From the NCBI RefSeq assembly GCF_002911695.1, contig NZ_PQBS01000038.1, positions 6,108-39,207 of the forward strand: DNA of 33,100 nucleotides. The letters are read 5' to 3'. Within the stretch, counting starts at the first letter, position 1, and the number at the start of each line of letters is the position of its first letter. The stretch is from Gracilimonas amylolytica. GTDB lineage: Bacteria; Bacteroidota; Rhodothermia; Balneolales; Balneolaceae. The notes below the pieces were generated by a model. That model did not search any database. It was not told where the DNA came from and saw only the letters and a program-made list of their open reading frames with translations. Shown here in pieces: positions 24,650 to 32,983 of this stretch. The translations under genes were made by a program, and so were the position numbers.

Positions 24650-25263
24650 ATCAACCTGCCCGGATTACCCACCACTTTACTTTCACTCTCAACATTCTCC
24701 AAAACCACCGCTCCCGCCCCAATAATTACCTTACTACCGATTTCAACGCCCTCTTTAATTACAGCATTTGCCCCAATAAATGATCGCTTCCCAACTTTCA
24801 CATTTCCAGCCAATACCGCTCCGGGTGCAACATGAGCAAAATCTCCTATTTGGCATTCATGTTCAACAATTGCCCCCGTGTTTATTATTACAGACATCCC
24901 AATTTCTACTATTGGATTGATTATAACACCGGATGCAACAAAAGTACCACCTCCAATATCTACTAATGAACCGATACTGGCTGATGGGTGAATAACCGAT
25001 CGTAATTTTTCTTTCTTTATAAGGATCAGTTCAGTAACACTTTCCCTAATTCTGTTGTCACCAATTCCTAATATAAACTCATGTCCTTTATCCCATCCCT
25101 CGAAATTCTTATCACCTTCAAAACCAAGATATTCCAATTCAAATGGATTCAGAATATGTTCCTCTTTTTCAGTATAGGATGTAACTTGTATACCTGCTTT
25201 TTTAGTAGCATCAAGTACGACATATGAATGTCCGGAATACCCTATGATCACTTGTTTACCCAT
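24646..25263 (-). CDS. legH: Hexapeptide acetyltransferase of the LegH/PglD/NeuD type
   Basis: Adds the acetyl group to the C4 amine made by LegC. 205 residues from ATG at 25263; a GTG at 25275 is also open. An N-terminal Rossmann-like subdomain (MGKQVIIGYSGHS) precedes a left-handed beta-helix built from imperfect hexapeptides, with HPSASIGS, GAIVEHECQIGDFAHVAPGA and IGANAVIKEGVEIG. The likely catalytic histidine is in EHEC. It lies between legC and legI, as expected. A NeuD-type O-acetyltransferase is the alternative. Confidence 0.88.
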   Translation of the reverse strand: MGKQVIIGYSGHSYVVLDATKKAGIQVTSYTEKEEHILNPFELEYLGFEGDKNFEGWDKGHEFILGIGDNRIRESVTELILIKKEKLRSVIHPSASIGSLVDIGGGTFVASGVIINPIVEIGMSVIINTGAIVEHECQIGDFAHVAPGAVLAGNVKVGKRSFIGANAVIKEGVEIGSKVIIGAGAVVLENVESESKVVGNPGRLI

Positions 25264-26407
25264 CAATAACCACACTACTTGGAATATTCACGATTCGATC
25301 CTCTAAATACTCAGCATTCTTTTGTTCATCACGAAAGCAATTCTCATACATCGGTAACTTATACATCAACTTCCAAATTGGGCGCGTCATGACACCCTTT
25401 TCGTTGGTTTCATTGAGAAACATATCCCGCTCTTTTCGATCTTCGAGTTCCACACACATTAACCAGTAATTCACTGTGGTATCCGGGTTTTCCTTTCTGA
25501 AATTAATTCCCCATTCCTCAAAAAATGATTCATACTTTTCAGCCAGTTTTCTTTTGTTTTCAATAAACGAATCCAACTGTTCCAATTGAGCACAAATCAA
25601 TGCTGCATTTAAATTGGGCATTCTATAGTTATGGCCCAATTCATCATGCACATATTCATATTTATGAGGTTTTTTTGCAGTTGTAGTAAGATGCTTTGCA
25701 AAATTACCCATCTGCTTATCATTACTTACAATAGCTCCGCCGCCACCCGCCGTAACAATCTTGTTTCCATTAAAAGAATAGATTCCCAACTGACCAAAAC
25801 TTCCAGTTGGTTTTCCATGATAGGTAGAACCAATGGATTCAGCTGCATCTTCCACCACCGGAATATTCCATTTATTGCACACGTCCATGAGTTCATTTAG
25901 GTCTACCGGAAAACCAAAAGTATGCATGGGCAAGCAGGCTGATATTTTATTCCCTGTTTTTTTATTGTAGCAACCATCTTCTCTAAGTTCACCTTGTTCT
26001 TCAAGAAACGCCTCCACCGCTTTGGGTGACAAACCCAACGTATCTAAATCTACATCTAAAAAAACAGGTTTCGCATTGTTATAGGCTATGGCATTGGCTG
26101 TGGCAACAAAGGTAAGAGCTTGCGTCAAGACTTCATCTCCCTGTTTTACTCCGGCCAGTCTGAGTGCTACCTGCAATGCAGCTGTACCATTTACTACCGC
26201 AACGGCTCGTTCAGTTTGAGATATTTCGGCCATCATCTCTTCGAATAAATCTACGTAAGCCCCAACTGATGAGACAAATGTCGAATCTATCGTTTCTAGA
26301 ACGTATTTCTTCTCGTTGCCCTGAAAGCGGGGCTCATGTAATGGGATGAAATCAGTAGTTTTATACTGATCCCGAACAAACTCTATAAACTGATCAATTT
26401 GTTTCAT
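25256..26407 (-). CDS. legC: PLP-dependent 4-aminotransferase of the legionaminic acid pathway
   Basis: Transfers an amino group to the 4-keto-6-deoxy sugar nucleotide produced by LegB. It belongs to the DegT/DnrJ/EryC1 aspartate-aminotransferase-like family and has 383 residues. Seen: NGTAALQVALRLAGVK at 73-88 for cofactor phosphate binding, Asp187 in VVEDAAES, and the Schiff-base lysine Lys216 in YSFNGNKIVTAGGGG. The ATG at 26407 overlaps the legB stop as TAATG. The C-terminus ends IPSSVVIDG. Confidence 0.92.
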   Translation of the reverse strand: MKQIDQFIEFVRDQYKTTDFIPLHEPRFQGNEKKYVLETIDSTFVSSVGAYVDLFEEMMAEISQTERAVAVVNGTAALQVALRLAGVKQGDEVLTQALTFVATANAIAYNNAKPVFLDVDLDTLGLSPKAVEAFLEEQGELREDGCYNKKTGNKISACLPMHTFGFPVDLNELMDVCNKWNIPVVEDAAESIGSTYHGKPTGSFGQLGIYSFNGNKIVTAGGGGAIVSNDKQMGNFAKHLTTTAKKPHKYEYVHDELGHNYRMPNLNAALICAQLEQLDSFIENKRKLAEKYESFFEEWGINFRKENPDTTVNYWLMCVELEDRKERDMFLNETNEKGVMTRPIWKLMYKLPMYENCFRDEQKNAEYLEDRIVNIPSSVVIDG

Positions 26408-27594
26408 TACATCTTAGAGTCTAAATACTTTCCGGTCTCTTTGTGATCAAATCCAGGAAGTAATTCATGGAAAAGTTCTACTAAATCAGATTTTGCCCAG
26501 CTGAGACTTTCCTTCATTTCTTGAATGCTTTCTAAAAAATAATTCAGCTTTTCTTCTTCAAAATCGAGATTGCTTTTCACAATACCCAAATTCTCAAAAC
26601 GCTCTAAATCAAGCGTCTCACCTTCCATAAAAAACTCTTCAAAATCTTTTTCCCCCGTGGTATCACTTTCGGTAAACAAACAAGGCCATTTACCTTCTTT
26701 TGGCAACGTATCCACCAACTCCCGGGCTTCATCTTCGCTAGAGCACAAATGAGCTTCATATCCCATCATATCCAAATACTTAACGGCAATTTCGGAAAAA
26801 GTTATCAGATGTAAGTCCTCACTTAACTTTGGAAAGAATATATCCCTGTTATCACCCAACAAACAGGACATCAAACATAACTCTCCCGATTCCTGGGGAG
26901 TCACAAAATAGCGTTTAATATCATTGGGAGCAACAATAGGCTGTTTTTTTTGAATCCGTTGGTTAAAACTGTGTAAGAGTGACCCATCAGAGAATGCAAC
27001 ATTTGCAAACCGAGCAGTAGAAATATCAAGAGATTGACTTTCCCGCATCAAAAACAGCTCCATGATCCGTTTGGAAGCCCCCATCATATTCACGGGGTTG
27101 GCAGCCTTATCTGTTGAAACACAGAAATATTTTTGCGTTCCTTTTGCTCTTGCCAGCTGAATGGTTTTAATAGTATTCAATATATTTACTTCCACCATTC
27201 TCATTAACGTAAAAGGATCTTTCTCACTTCTCACATGTTTCAATGCCGACAAATTAAGCACATAATCGTATTCCCCATCGGCTTTGATAAACGCATCATA
27301 TTCAAACGATCCGGCATCTAAAGCAAACGTCTTGAAATCTCCATTGATGTACCCTAATGAACTCCGAATATCCCGAACTAACTCCACCATGTTGTTTTCA
27401 CTGATATCAACTACATGTAGCTTTCGGGGACTTCTTTTGAATATCTCTTTGGTTACAGCTTGGCCAATAGAACCAGCTCCGCCGATAACTAAGAAGGTGG
27501 AATTTGAAACAATCTTTTTTAAATCTGATTCATAAGCAGAGATATCATTCTTAAATAATTCTTTATCCCTTCCTATCAGTTTGAGAATGTCCAT
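26407..27594 (-). CDS. legB: NDP-GlcNAc 4,6-dehydratase of the LegB type
   Basis: First dedicated step of legionaminic acid synthesis, forming the 4-keto-6-deoxy sugar nucleotide. 395 residues, soluble, an extended SDR. Nucleotide motif GGAGSIGQ is at 38-45, and the active site STDKA (160-164) is followed by Met171 and Lys175, the same Ser-Met-Lys type as FlaA1/WbpM enzymes. It is distinct from the membrane dehydratase at 4051-5925, which has transmembrane helices and an extra Rossmann domain. It starts 7 bp after the stop of the dehydrogenase gene, so both share a transcript. Confidence 0.92.
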   Translation of the reverse strand: MDILKLIGRDKELFKNDISAYESDLKKIVSNSTFLVIGGAGSIGQAVTKEIFKRSPRKLHVVDISENNMVELVRDIRSSLGYINGDFKTFALDAGSFEYDAFIKADGEYDYVLNLSALKHVRSEKDPFTLMRMVEVNILNTIKTIQLARAKGTQKYFCVSTDKAANPVNMMGASKRIMELFLMRESQSLDISTARFANVAFSDGSLLHSFNQRIQKKQPIVAPNDIKRYFVTPQESGELCLMSCLLGDNRDIFFPKLSEDLHLITFSEIAVKYLDMMGYEAHLCSSEDEARELVDTLPKEGKWPCLFTESDTTGEKDFEEFFMEGETLDLERFENLGIVKSNLDFEEEKLNYFLESIQEMKESLSWAKSDLVELFHELLPGFDHKETGKYLDSKM

Positions 27595-27601
27595 TTAAAT
27601 T

Positions 27602-28936
27602 TTAAGCCTTAAAAATATGATTCTTACCTTTGTGTTCAATACCATTCATCGCATTCCTCGTATCCACTACACACTCACTCCACACTGCAAGTTCTGCATA
27701 ATCAATAGAAGAATGATTGGTAGAAATTACTACCGCATCAAAGCCTGAAACGGTTTCTTTGTTCCAGTCCACCGTTTGCATTCCTGTATACTCTGCATGT
27801 TCACGTGTTTCCCAAATCTCAGGAATATACGGATCATAATAGGCGATCTCGGCACCTTTTGCTTTCAACAGATCAAAGATCTTAAAGGTCGGGGATTCGC
27901 ACATGTCATCCACGTCCGGTTTGTAGGCCAGGCCGATCACCAACACCTTGCTGCCGTTCATGGCTTTTTTGTGGGTATTTAGCGCATGCATGGTTCGATC
28001 CACTACATAGGTGGGCATATTGGTGTTCACTTCTCCGGCCAGCTCAATAAAGCGGGTGTGCCTTTCAAACTCGCGGGCTTTCCAGGTAAGGTAGAACGGA
28101 TCAATGGGAATACAGTGCCCGCCCAGTCCGGGTCCTGGCGTAAATTTCATAAAGCCAAAGGGCTTGGTATCAGCGGCATCCAGCACTTCATGGACGTCAA
28201 TATCCATGGCTTCGTACACCACCTTCAGCTCATTCACCAGGGCAATATTTACCGAGCGAAAGATATTTTCGGTCAGCTTCACGGCCTCGGCAGTCTTACA
28301 GTCGGAGACCGGCACGGTTTGTACAATAGCTGTATCATACATGGCAGTGGCCAGCTTCAGGGCCTCCTCTCCATGACCACCCACCACTTTCGGGATCTTG
28401 GCGGTATTAAAATTCGGATTGCCCGGGTCTTCGCGCTCAGGACTGTAGGCCACATAAAAATCAGTTCCGGCTTTCAGCCCGGAGTTCTTCTCCAGGATGG
28501 GGATCATTAGCTCCTCGGTGGTCCCCGGCCAGGTGGTAGATTCCAGGATCACCAGCTGCCCTTTGCGTAAGTATTTTGAGACCGTTTCAGTGGTCTTTTC
28601 CACATAGCTCATATCCGGCTCGCGGTGATGATCCAGCGGTGTAGGCACGCACATCAAAATAGCATCGGCCTCATCTAAACGAGAAAAATCAGTGGTGGCA
28701 TCGGCAATATCAGATGTAGCCAGAGTTTGCATCATCTCAGTACCCAGATGCTTGATGTAAGGGGTACCGGTTTTCAGGTTATCTACCTTCTTCTCATCAA
28801 TATCAAAACCGAGGACCGGCATATCGTTTTGGTGAAAGGTCCACATGAGCGGAAGGCCGACATAACCAAGGCCTACAATACCAATAGTGTAAGTTTTATC
28901 TTCTATCTTCTGAAGTAAAGTGTCTAATTGGGACAA
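27602..28936 (-). CDS. UDP-N-acetylhexosamine 6-dehydrogenase, WbpA/TviB type, copy A
   Basis: Oxidises C6 of UDP-GlcNAc (or a relative) to the uronic acid using NAD. 444 residues. GIVGLGYVGLPL is at 19-30, ESTTWPGTTEE at 132-142, SPEREDPGN at 165-173, and the catalytic Cys275 is in GLGGHCIPIDPFY. The Arg of the conserved D-D-x-R-E-S-P element is Cys346 here; copy B keeps Arg. The only in-frame start is TTG at 28936. It is the first gene of the long legionaminic acid run. Copy B at 31366-32700 is almost identical between residues 105 and 330 but diverges at both ends. Whether copy A is fully active is uncertain. Confidence 0.9.
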   Translation of the reverse strand: MSQLDTLLQKIEDKTYTIGIVGLGYVGLPLMWTFHQNDMPVLGFDIDEKKVDNLKTGTPYIKHLGTEMMQTLATSDIADATTDFSRLDEADAILMCVPTPLDHHREPDMSYVEKTTETVSKYLRKGQLVILESTTWPGTTEELMIPILEKNSGLKAGTDFYVAYSPEREDPGNPNFNTAKIPKVVGGHGEEALKLATAMYDTAIVQTVPVSDCKTAEAVKLTENIFRSVNIALVNELKVVYEAMDIDVHEVLDAADTKPFGFMKFTPGPGLGGHCIPIDPFYLTWKAREFERHTRFIELAGEVNTNMPTYVVDRTMHALNTHKKAMNGSKVLVIGLAYKPDVDDMCESPTFKIFDLLKAKGAEIAYYDPYIPEIWETREHAEYTGMQTVDWNKETVSGFDAVVISTNHSSIDYAELAVWSECVVDTRNAMNGIEHKGKNHIFKA

Positions 28937-29030
28937 AGTAGTAGTTTTGATTGTTTAGTGCTTAGTTTTGAGTGTGGCTGCCGGATATTCTATTATTACC
29001 CGTGATATATTACTTGTTAGTGTGTAAACG
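28937..29030 (-). promoter_or_regulatory. Leader of the long operon, copy A
   Basis: Region between the TTG start at 28936 and the conserved 80-bp block. It contains heptad-like words (TTTTGAT, TGTTTAG, TGCTTAG, TTTTGAG) and AT-rich DNA, with no clear Shine-Dalgarno. It differs from the shorter leader of copy B (32701-32754). Confidence 0.35.
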
Positions 29031-29110
29031 TGTTCCCCGTTTGTCAAAACTCTGTGTGTCTGCATGATCGTTTTTTGAAGACCCAAAAATAAGAAAGATA
29101 TGGGAGAAGT
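29031..29110 (-). promoter_or_regulatory. Conserved 80-bp block upstream of dehydrogenase copy A, probable promoter region
   Basis: It matches 32755-32834 upstream of copy B with only about four differences. On the minus strand it carries TTGACAAACGGGGAACA, with a sigma70-like TTGACA at 29047-29042, but no good -10 box follows at the right distance. It is conserved where flanking leader DNA has diverged, which suggests promoter or operator function. Confidence 0.4.
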
Positions 29111-29120
29111 ACAGGGTTTT

Positions 29121-29183
29121 TTAGTGGTTAGTGGTTAGTGGTTAGTGGTTAGTGGTTAGGTTTTAGGTTTTAGTTGTTAGTGG
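29121..29183. repeat. Heptanucleotide array TTAGTGG (nine units)
   Basis: Five perfect TTAGTGG units (29121-29155) followed by TTAGGTT, TTAGGTT, TTAGTTG and TTAGTGG. It lies just upstream of the conserved promoter block of copy A. The copy B counterpart is 32840-32935. Confidence 0.85.
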
Positions 29184-29230
29184 CCGAGGGGCCGAGGGGG
29201 GATGAATATCGAACATTCAATAAGGAACAT

Positions 29231-29348
29231 CGAACCTGCCTATCCGGCAGGCAGGTTTCGAAGTGGATCTTATCAATCGATTTTCTAATCCTGTAAATCC
29301 CGGTTCAAAACGAGGTAATGACCAAAGCCACTGCTGTTTTACCTACCA
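29231..29348. repeat. Upstream segment duplicated with dehydrogenase copy A
   Basis: This matches 32984-33100 closely, including CCCGGTTCAAAACGAGGTAA and TGACCAAAGCCACTGCTG. The homology therefore reaches at least 400 bp upstream of each dehydrogenase gene and continues past the window edge in copy B. Confidence 0.8.
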
Positions 29349-29554
29349 AAACACTCGGTTACAGCGTCTTCTCCCCTGTGTAAGGCTTGCCTGACGGTAG
29401 GCAGGGAGTGGGTCGTGAAAACGGGCAACGGGGTATGAATAGGCAAGATCCTTCGATTCCTCAGGATGACCGGTTGAATATCCAATATCGAACAAGGAAT
29501 ATTGAACCTGCCTCGCCGGCAGGCAGGTTTCGAAGTGTTCTAATTTTGAGTCTC

Positions 29555-29686
29555 GTCATTGCGAGTCCTTCAGCAAATCAAAGGCCGTGGCAATCAGTCT
29601 GAATTATTTGGGTGATCGCTTTAGGGACATTACTTCGTTGTAAGGCATCGAAATCGAGACTTGACTCCCGAGCGCCTCACAATGAC
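29555..29686. repeat. MITE/REP-like element, decayed copy 4
   Basis: GTCATTGCGAG at 29555-29565 and CCTCACAATGAC at 29675-29686 bound a 132-bp diverged copy of the element at 977, 3419 and 3833. Confidence 0.7.
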
Positions 29687-29717
29687 CGGGTATTGCTTGT
29701 TTGGAATGTAAACCTAA

Positions 29718-29990
29718 TCCAACCCCGTACACCCTCCGCCAGGCTTCGTATTCACTCAGCCCGGCACCTCCCTCAAGGGAGGACTCCCTGAATATCGAAC
29801 ATAGGAATATCCAATATCCAATGATCAAGTTGTTGGACTATAGTGGGTAACATGAATAAGCCCACTTCGAAATTCAGTGTTCCTTGTTCATTATTCGTAA
29901 TTCTAACAGAAGTCTCCCCTTGAGCGGGAGAAGAAAAATCAGCTTGCTGATTTTTCAGAGGGGTGTACGGTGGCGGATGCAACCTTTCTG
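29718..29990. repeat. Scrambled composite-repeat modules
   Basis: The TTCGTATTCACTCAGCCCGG word and the CCTCCCT hairpin appear here in reverse orientation relative to 1160-1215. Near 29910-29955 follow a TCTCCCC/GGGAGA module and a perfect AAAAATCAG-CTTG-CTGATTTTT hairpin (29934-29955). No gene is supported. Bases 29991-30051 show nothing further. Confidence 0.6.
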
Positions 29991-30051
29991 TCAAATTCTA
30001 TCACACCCTTAACAATGAAAGGTTTATGATCACGTAAGTAAAAGAAAGGCC

Positions 30052-31035
30052 CTACTCCCCATTCACCTCATTGTACCACTCTACAAAAGCTTTAAGCCCT
30101 TTGTCAATGGAGTAGTCGGCGTGGTAGTTGAGGAGGTTGCCGGCATTGCTGACGTCGGCCCAGGTTTGTTTGACATCGCCGGGTTGTTCGGGGCCAAAGG
30201 TCTTTTTGGCGGTAATCCCGGAGGCTTTTTCAATGGCTTCCACCAATTCCAGCAACTCCACAGTTTCATTATTCCCAAGGTTGATCACTTCATACAAAGT
30301 ATCCGTGTAATTGATAGCACCCATGATCCCATCCACAATGTCATCAATGAAGGTGTAATCACGTCGGGTGGAACCGTCGCCGTAGAGTGTGATCTCCTTG
30401 CCATCGCTCATGAGCTTCAGGAATTTATGGATGGCAAGATCGGGTCGTTGCCGCGGCCCATAAACTGTGAAAAAACGCAGAGCCAAGAAACGGATATCGT
30501 ACAGGTGGCTGTACACATGCCCCAACAGCTCTCCACTTACTTTGGTGCTGGCATAGGGACTAATGGGCTGAAGCACCGCATCGTCTTCTTTCCAGGGTAC
30601 ATTCGGGTTCTTGCCATACACTGAACTGGAGGAAGCAAATACAAACTGTTTAATGTCTTTTTCACGTGCCACTTCCAACATATTTTGGGTACCGGCAACA
30701 TTCACTTCCTGGTATGCAATGGGATCTGCAATGGAGGGGCGAACTCCGGCCTTGGCGGCTAAGTGCACAATTACATCGGTGTCATCGAAAATGGCTTTAT
30801 CCAAAACTTCTTTGTCTCTTATATCTACTTCATGGAGCTTATAAGCATCATATTCAAAATGGCCTTTTATATTCTCCCGCTTAATGCTTTCATCGTAGAA
30901 TGAATCGAAGTTGTCGATGTTGGTCACATTATGACCTTCTTTTAACAGACGATCTATTAAATGTGAACCTATAAATCCGGCTCCTCCTGTTACAACTACA
31001 TTCAATTTATTTTTTTTATTTTTTGTTTTATTCAA
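30052..31035 (-). CDS. NDP-sugar C4-epimerase (uronate or HexNAcA epimerase)
   Basis: An extended SDR of 327 residues that inverts C4 of a nucleotide sugar. TGGAGFIGS is at 16-24, Ser137 in FASSSSVYG, Tyr161 and Lys165 in YASTK, and the substrate loop RFFTVYGPRQRPD resembles UDP-glucuronate 4-epimerases. Placed between two UDP-HexNAc dehydrogenases, it could equally be a TviC/WbpP-like enzyme making UDP-GalNAcA. The first in-frame start is TTG at 31035; a TTG at 31005 (LNVVVTGG) is the other option. The leader MNKTKNKKNK is unusually lysine-rich. Confidence 0.85.
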   Translation of the reverse strand: MNKTKNKKNKLNVVVTGGAGFIGSHLIDRLLKEGHNVTNIDNFDSFYDESIKRENIKGHFEYDAYKLHEVDIRDKEVLDKAIFDDTDVIVHLAAKAGVRPSIADPIAYQEVNVAGTQNMLEVAREKDIKQFVFASSSSVYGKNPNVPWKEDDAVLQPISPYASTKVSGELLGHVYSHLYDIRFLALRFFTVYGPRQRPDLAIHKFLKLMSDGKEITLYGDGSTRRDYTFIDDIVDGIMGAINYTDTLYEVINLGNNETVELLELVEAIEKASGITAKKTFGPEQPGDVKQTWADVSNAGNLLNYHADYSIDKGLKAFVEWYNEVNGE

Positions 31036-31365
31036 AGTTGGTTACCTAAATCAGTTTGATCATTACAGGCTAAGATTCTAAGACCTGCTTGATTGCAAGT
31101 GAATATACCTTCTGCCATACCCCTTACTTTTGGCTTGACCCAAAAGTAACAAAAAGTCAAGGCTGAGAAAAAAAGTGCTAAAATGGTCTTCATTCCGCTA
31201 AAAGAAATCAATGTTCCTTCACGAAAATTGCTAGTGCAAAATTTATCAACGGTATGATTTCTTTCTTTACGCTTCATTGCGTCCATTTCACAACGCATTT
31301 TTTTCTAAGGCCAGTTTCGGGATGGGACCCTGAATTCAATATTGAGTGTTCTTTGTTCGATGTTC
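31036..31365. other. 330-bp intergenic region between copy B and the epimerase
   Basis: It contains an inverted ACTTTTGGCTTGACCCAAAA word (TTTTGG / CCAAAA), a motif often seen in Bacteroidota-like intergenic repeats, and ends near 31335 with the AATATTGAGTGTTC word also present near 4006. An open frame on the minus strand (31032-31298) looks accidental. No terminator with a T-run was found. Confidence 0.5.
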
Positions 31366-32700
31366 TTAAGCTTTAAATATGTGATTTTCATTTTTGGCCT
31401 CAATACCATTCATCGCATTTCGGGTATCAATTATACACTCACTCCACTCCGCTAGTTCATCATAGTCAATCGTCGAATGGTTGGTAGAGATCAACACAGC
31501 ATCAAAACCTGAAACCGTTTCTTTGTTCCACTGCACGGTTTGCATACCGGTGTATTCAGCATATTCGCGGGTTTCCCAGATCTCGGGGATGAACGGATCA
31601 TAATAAGAGATCTCGGCTCCCTTGGCTTTCAACAGATCAAAGATCTTGAAGGTCGGAGATTCGCGCATATCATCCACATCCGGTTTGTAAGCAAGGCCGA
31701 TCACGAGGATCTTGCTGCCGTTCATGGCTTTTTTGTGGGTGTTGAGGGCGTGCATGGTTCGGTCCACCACGTAGGTGGGCATATTGGTGTTTACCTCTCC
31801 GGCCAGCTCAATGAAGCGGGTGTGCTTCTCAAATTCGCGGGCTTTCCAGGTGAGGTAGAACGGGTCAATGGGAATACAGTGCCCGCCTAGTCCGGGTCCG
31901 GGCGTAAATTTCATAAAGCCAAAGGGCTTGGTGGCCGCTGCATCCAGCACTTCATGTACGTCAATATCCATGGCTTCATACACCACCTTCAGCTCATTCA
32001 CCAGGGCAATATTCACTGAGCGGAAAATGTTTTCGGTCAGCTTCACGGCCTCGGCGGTCTTGCAGTCGGAGACCGGCACGGTTTGCACAATGGCCGTATC
32101 GTACATGGCGGTGGCCAGCTTCAGGGCCTCCTCTCCATGTCCGCCAACCACTTTGGGGATCTTTGCGGTATTGAAATTCGGGTTGCCCGGGTCTTCCCGC
32201 TCGGGGCTGTAGGCCACATAAAAATCGGTTCCGGCTTTCAGTCCGGAGTTCTTCTCCAGGATGGGGATCATCAGCTCCTCGGTCGTCCCCGGCCAGGTGG
32301 TGGATTCGAGGATCACGAGCTGTCCCTTCCGTAAATATTTAGAAACAGTTTCAGTGGTCTTTTCCACATAGCTCATATCCGGCTCGCGGTGCTTATCCAA
32401 AGGTGTAGGTACACATAGCAATATGGCGTCAGCTTCATTCAACCTGGAGAAATCAGTGGTGGCATCGGCCTTATCAGAAGCTGCAAGCACTTCCATCATT
32501 TCAGTTCCCAGGTGTTTGATATACGGAGTCCCGTTTTTCAGATCATCAACTTTGCTTTGGTCAATATCAAATCCGATCACGAGAAGCCCGGCCTGATGGA
32601 AAGTCCATAACAGCGGCAGACCTACATACCCCAAACCGATCACCCCAACGGTGAAGGATCTTTCATCAATCTTTTTAAGTAAATCGTCTAACTGAGACAA
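31366..32700 (-). CDS. UDP-N-acetylhexosamine 6-dehydrogenase, WbpA/TviB type, copy B
   Basis: Same 444-residue length and plan as copy A. GVIGLGYVGLPL is at 19-30, SPEREDPGN at 165-173, catalytic Cys275 is in GGHCIPIDPFY, and the conserved Arg346 is present in DDMRESPT, unlike copy A. Its only start is TTG at 32700, as in copy A, and the MSQLD N-terminus is kept. A 330-bp gap separates it from the epimerase gene it precedes, and the pair probably forms the UDP-HexNAc uronate branch. Residues 1-105 differ from copy A at more than twenty positions, while 105-330 differ at only a few. Confidence 0.92.
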   Translation of the reverse strand: MSQLDDLLKKIDERSFTVGVIGLGYVGLPLLWTFHQAGLLVIGFDIDQSKVDDLKNGTPYIKHLGTEMMEVLAASDKADATTDFSRLNEADAILLCVPTPLDKHREPDMSYVEKTTETVSKYLRKGQLVILESTTWPGTTEELMIPILEKNSGLKAGTDFYVAYSPEREDPGNPNFNTAKIPKVVGGHGEEALKLATAMYDTAIVQTVPVSDCKTAEAVKLTENIFRSVNIALVNELKVVYEAMDIDVHEVLDAAATKPFGFMKFTPGPGLGGHCIPIDPFYLTWKAREFEKHTRFIELAGEVNTNMPTYVVDRTMHALNTHKKAMNGSKILVIGLAYKPDVDDMRESPTFKIFDLLKAKGAEISYYDPFIPEIWETREYAEYTGMQTVQWNKETVSGFDAVLISTNHSTIDYDELAEWSECIIDTRNAMNGIEAKNENHIFKA

Positions 32701-32754
32701 CGATTCGAGTTTTGAGTGTTTAGTTTTGAGTTTTGAGTGGTTTTTGTGAGTACA

Positions 32755-32834
32755 TGTTCCCCGTTTGTCAAAACTCTATGTATCTGCATGATCGTTATTT
32801 GAAGACCCGAAAATAAGAAAGATATGGGAGAAGT
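32755..32834 (-). promoter_or_regulatory. Conserved 80-bp block upstream of dehydrogenase copy B, probable promoter region
   Basis: Counterpart of 29031-29110. TTGACA lies at 32771-32766 on the minus strand, about 65 bp before the TTG start. The leader between it and the gene is made of TTTTGAG-type heptads. Confidence 0.4.
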
Positions 32835-32839
32835 TCATT

Positions 32840-32935
32840 TTAGTTTTGAGTGCTTAGTGCTTAGTGCTTAGTGGTTAGTGGTTAGTTGAGTTTTTAGTGG
32901 TTAGGTTTTAGTGGTTAGGTTTTAGTTGTTAGTTG
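32840..32935. repeat. Heptanucleotide array TTAGTGC/TTAGTGG (about 13 units)
   Basis: In-phase units from 32840: TTAGTTT, TGAGTGC, TTAGTGC twice, TTAGTGG twice, TTAGTTG, then after a shift TTAGTGG, TTAGGTT, TTAGTGG, TTAGGTT and TTAGTTG twice. Same place relative to the promoter block as 29121-29183. Confidence 0.85.
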
Positions 32936-32983
32936 ACGGTTGGACCGATGGAGAATGAATATCGAATATCGAACAAGGAACAC

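Noticed and set aside
29121-29183. CRISPR-like array
   Set aside because: The units are 7 bp and directly tandem, without spacers, and no cas gene is present.
29604-29994. Minus-strand open frames of 74 and 73 residues
   Set aside because: They are made of repeat modules and GC-rich palindromes, with no domain and no conservation between repeat copies.
31032-31298. 88-residue open frame between dehydrogenase copy B and the epimerase
   Set aside because: It reads through an inverted TTTTGG/CCAAAA repeat word, has no recognisable domain and a mixed composition. Its end merely overlaps the TTG of the epimerase.
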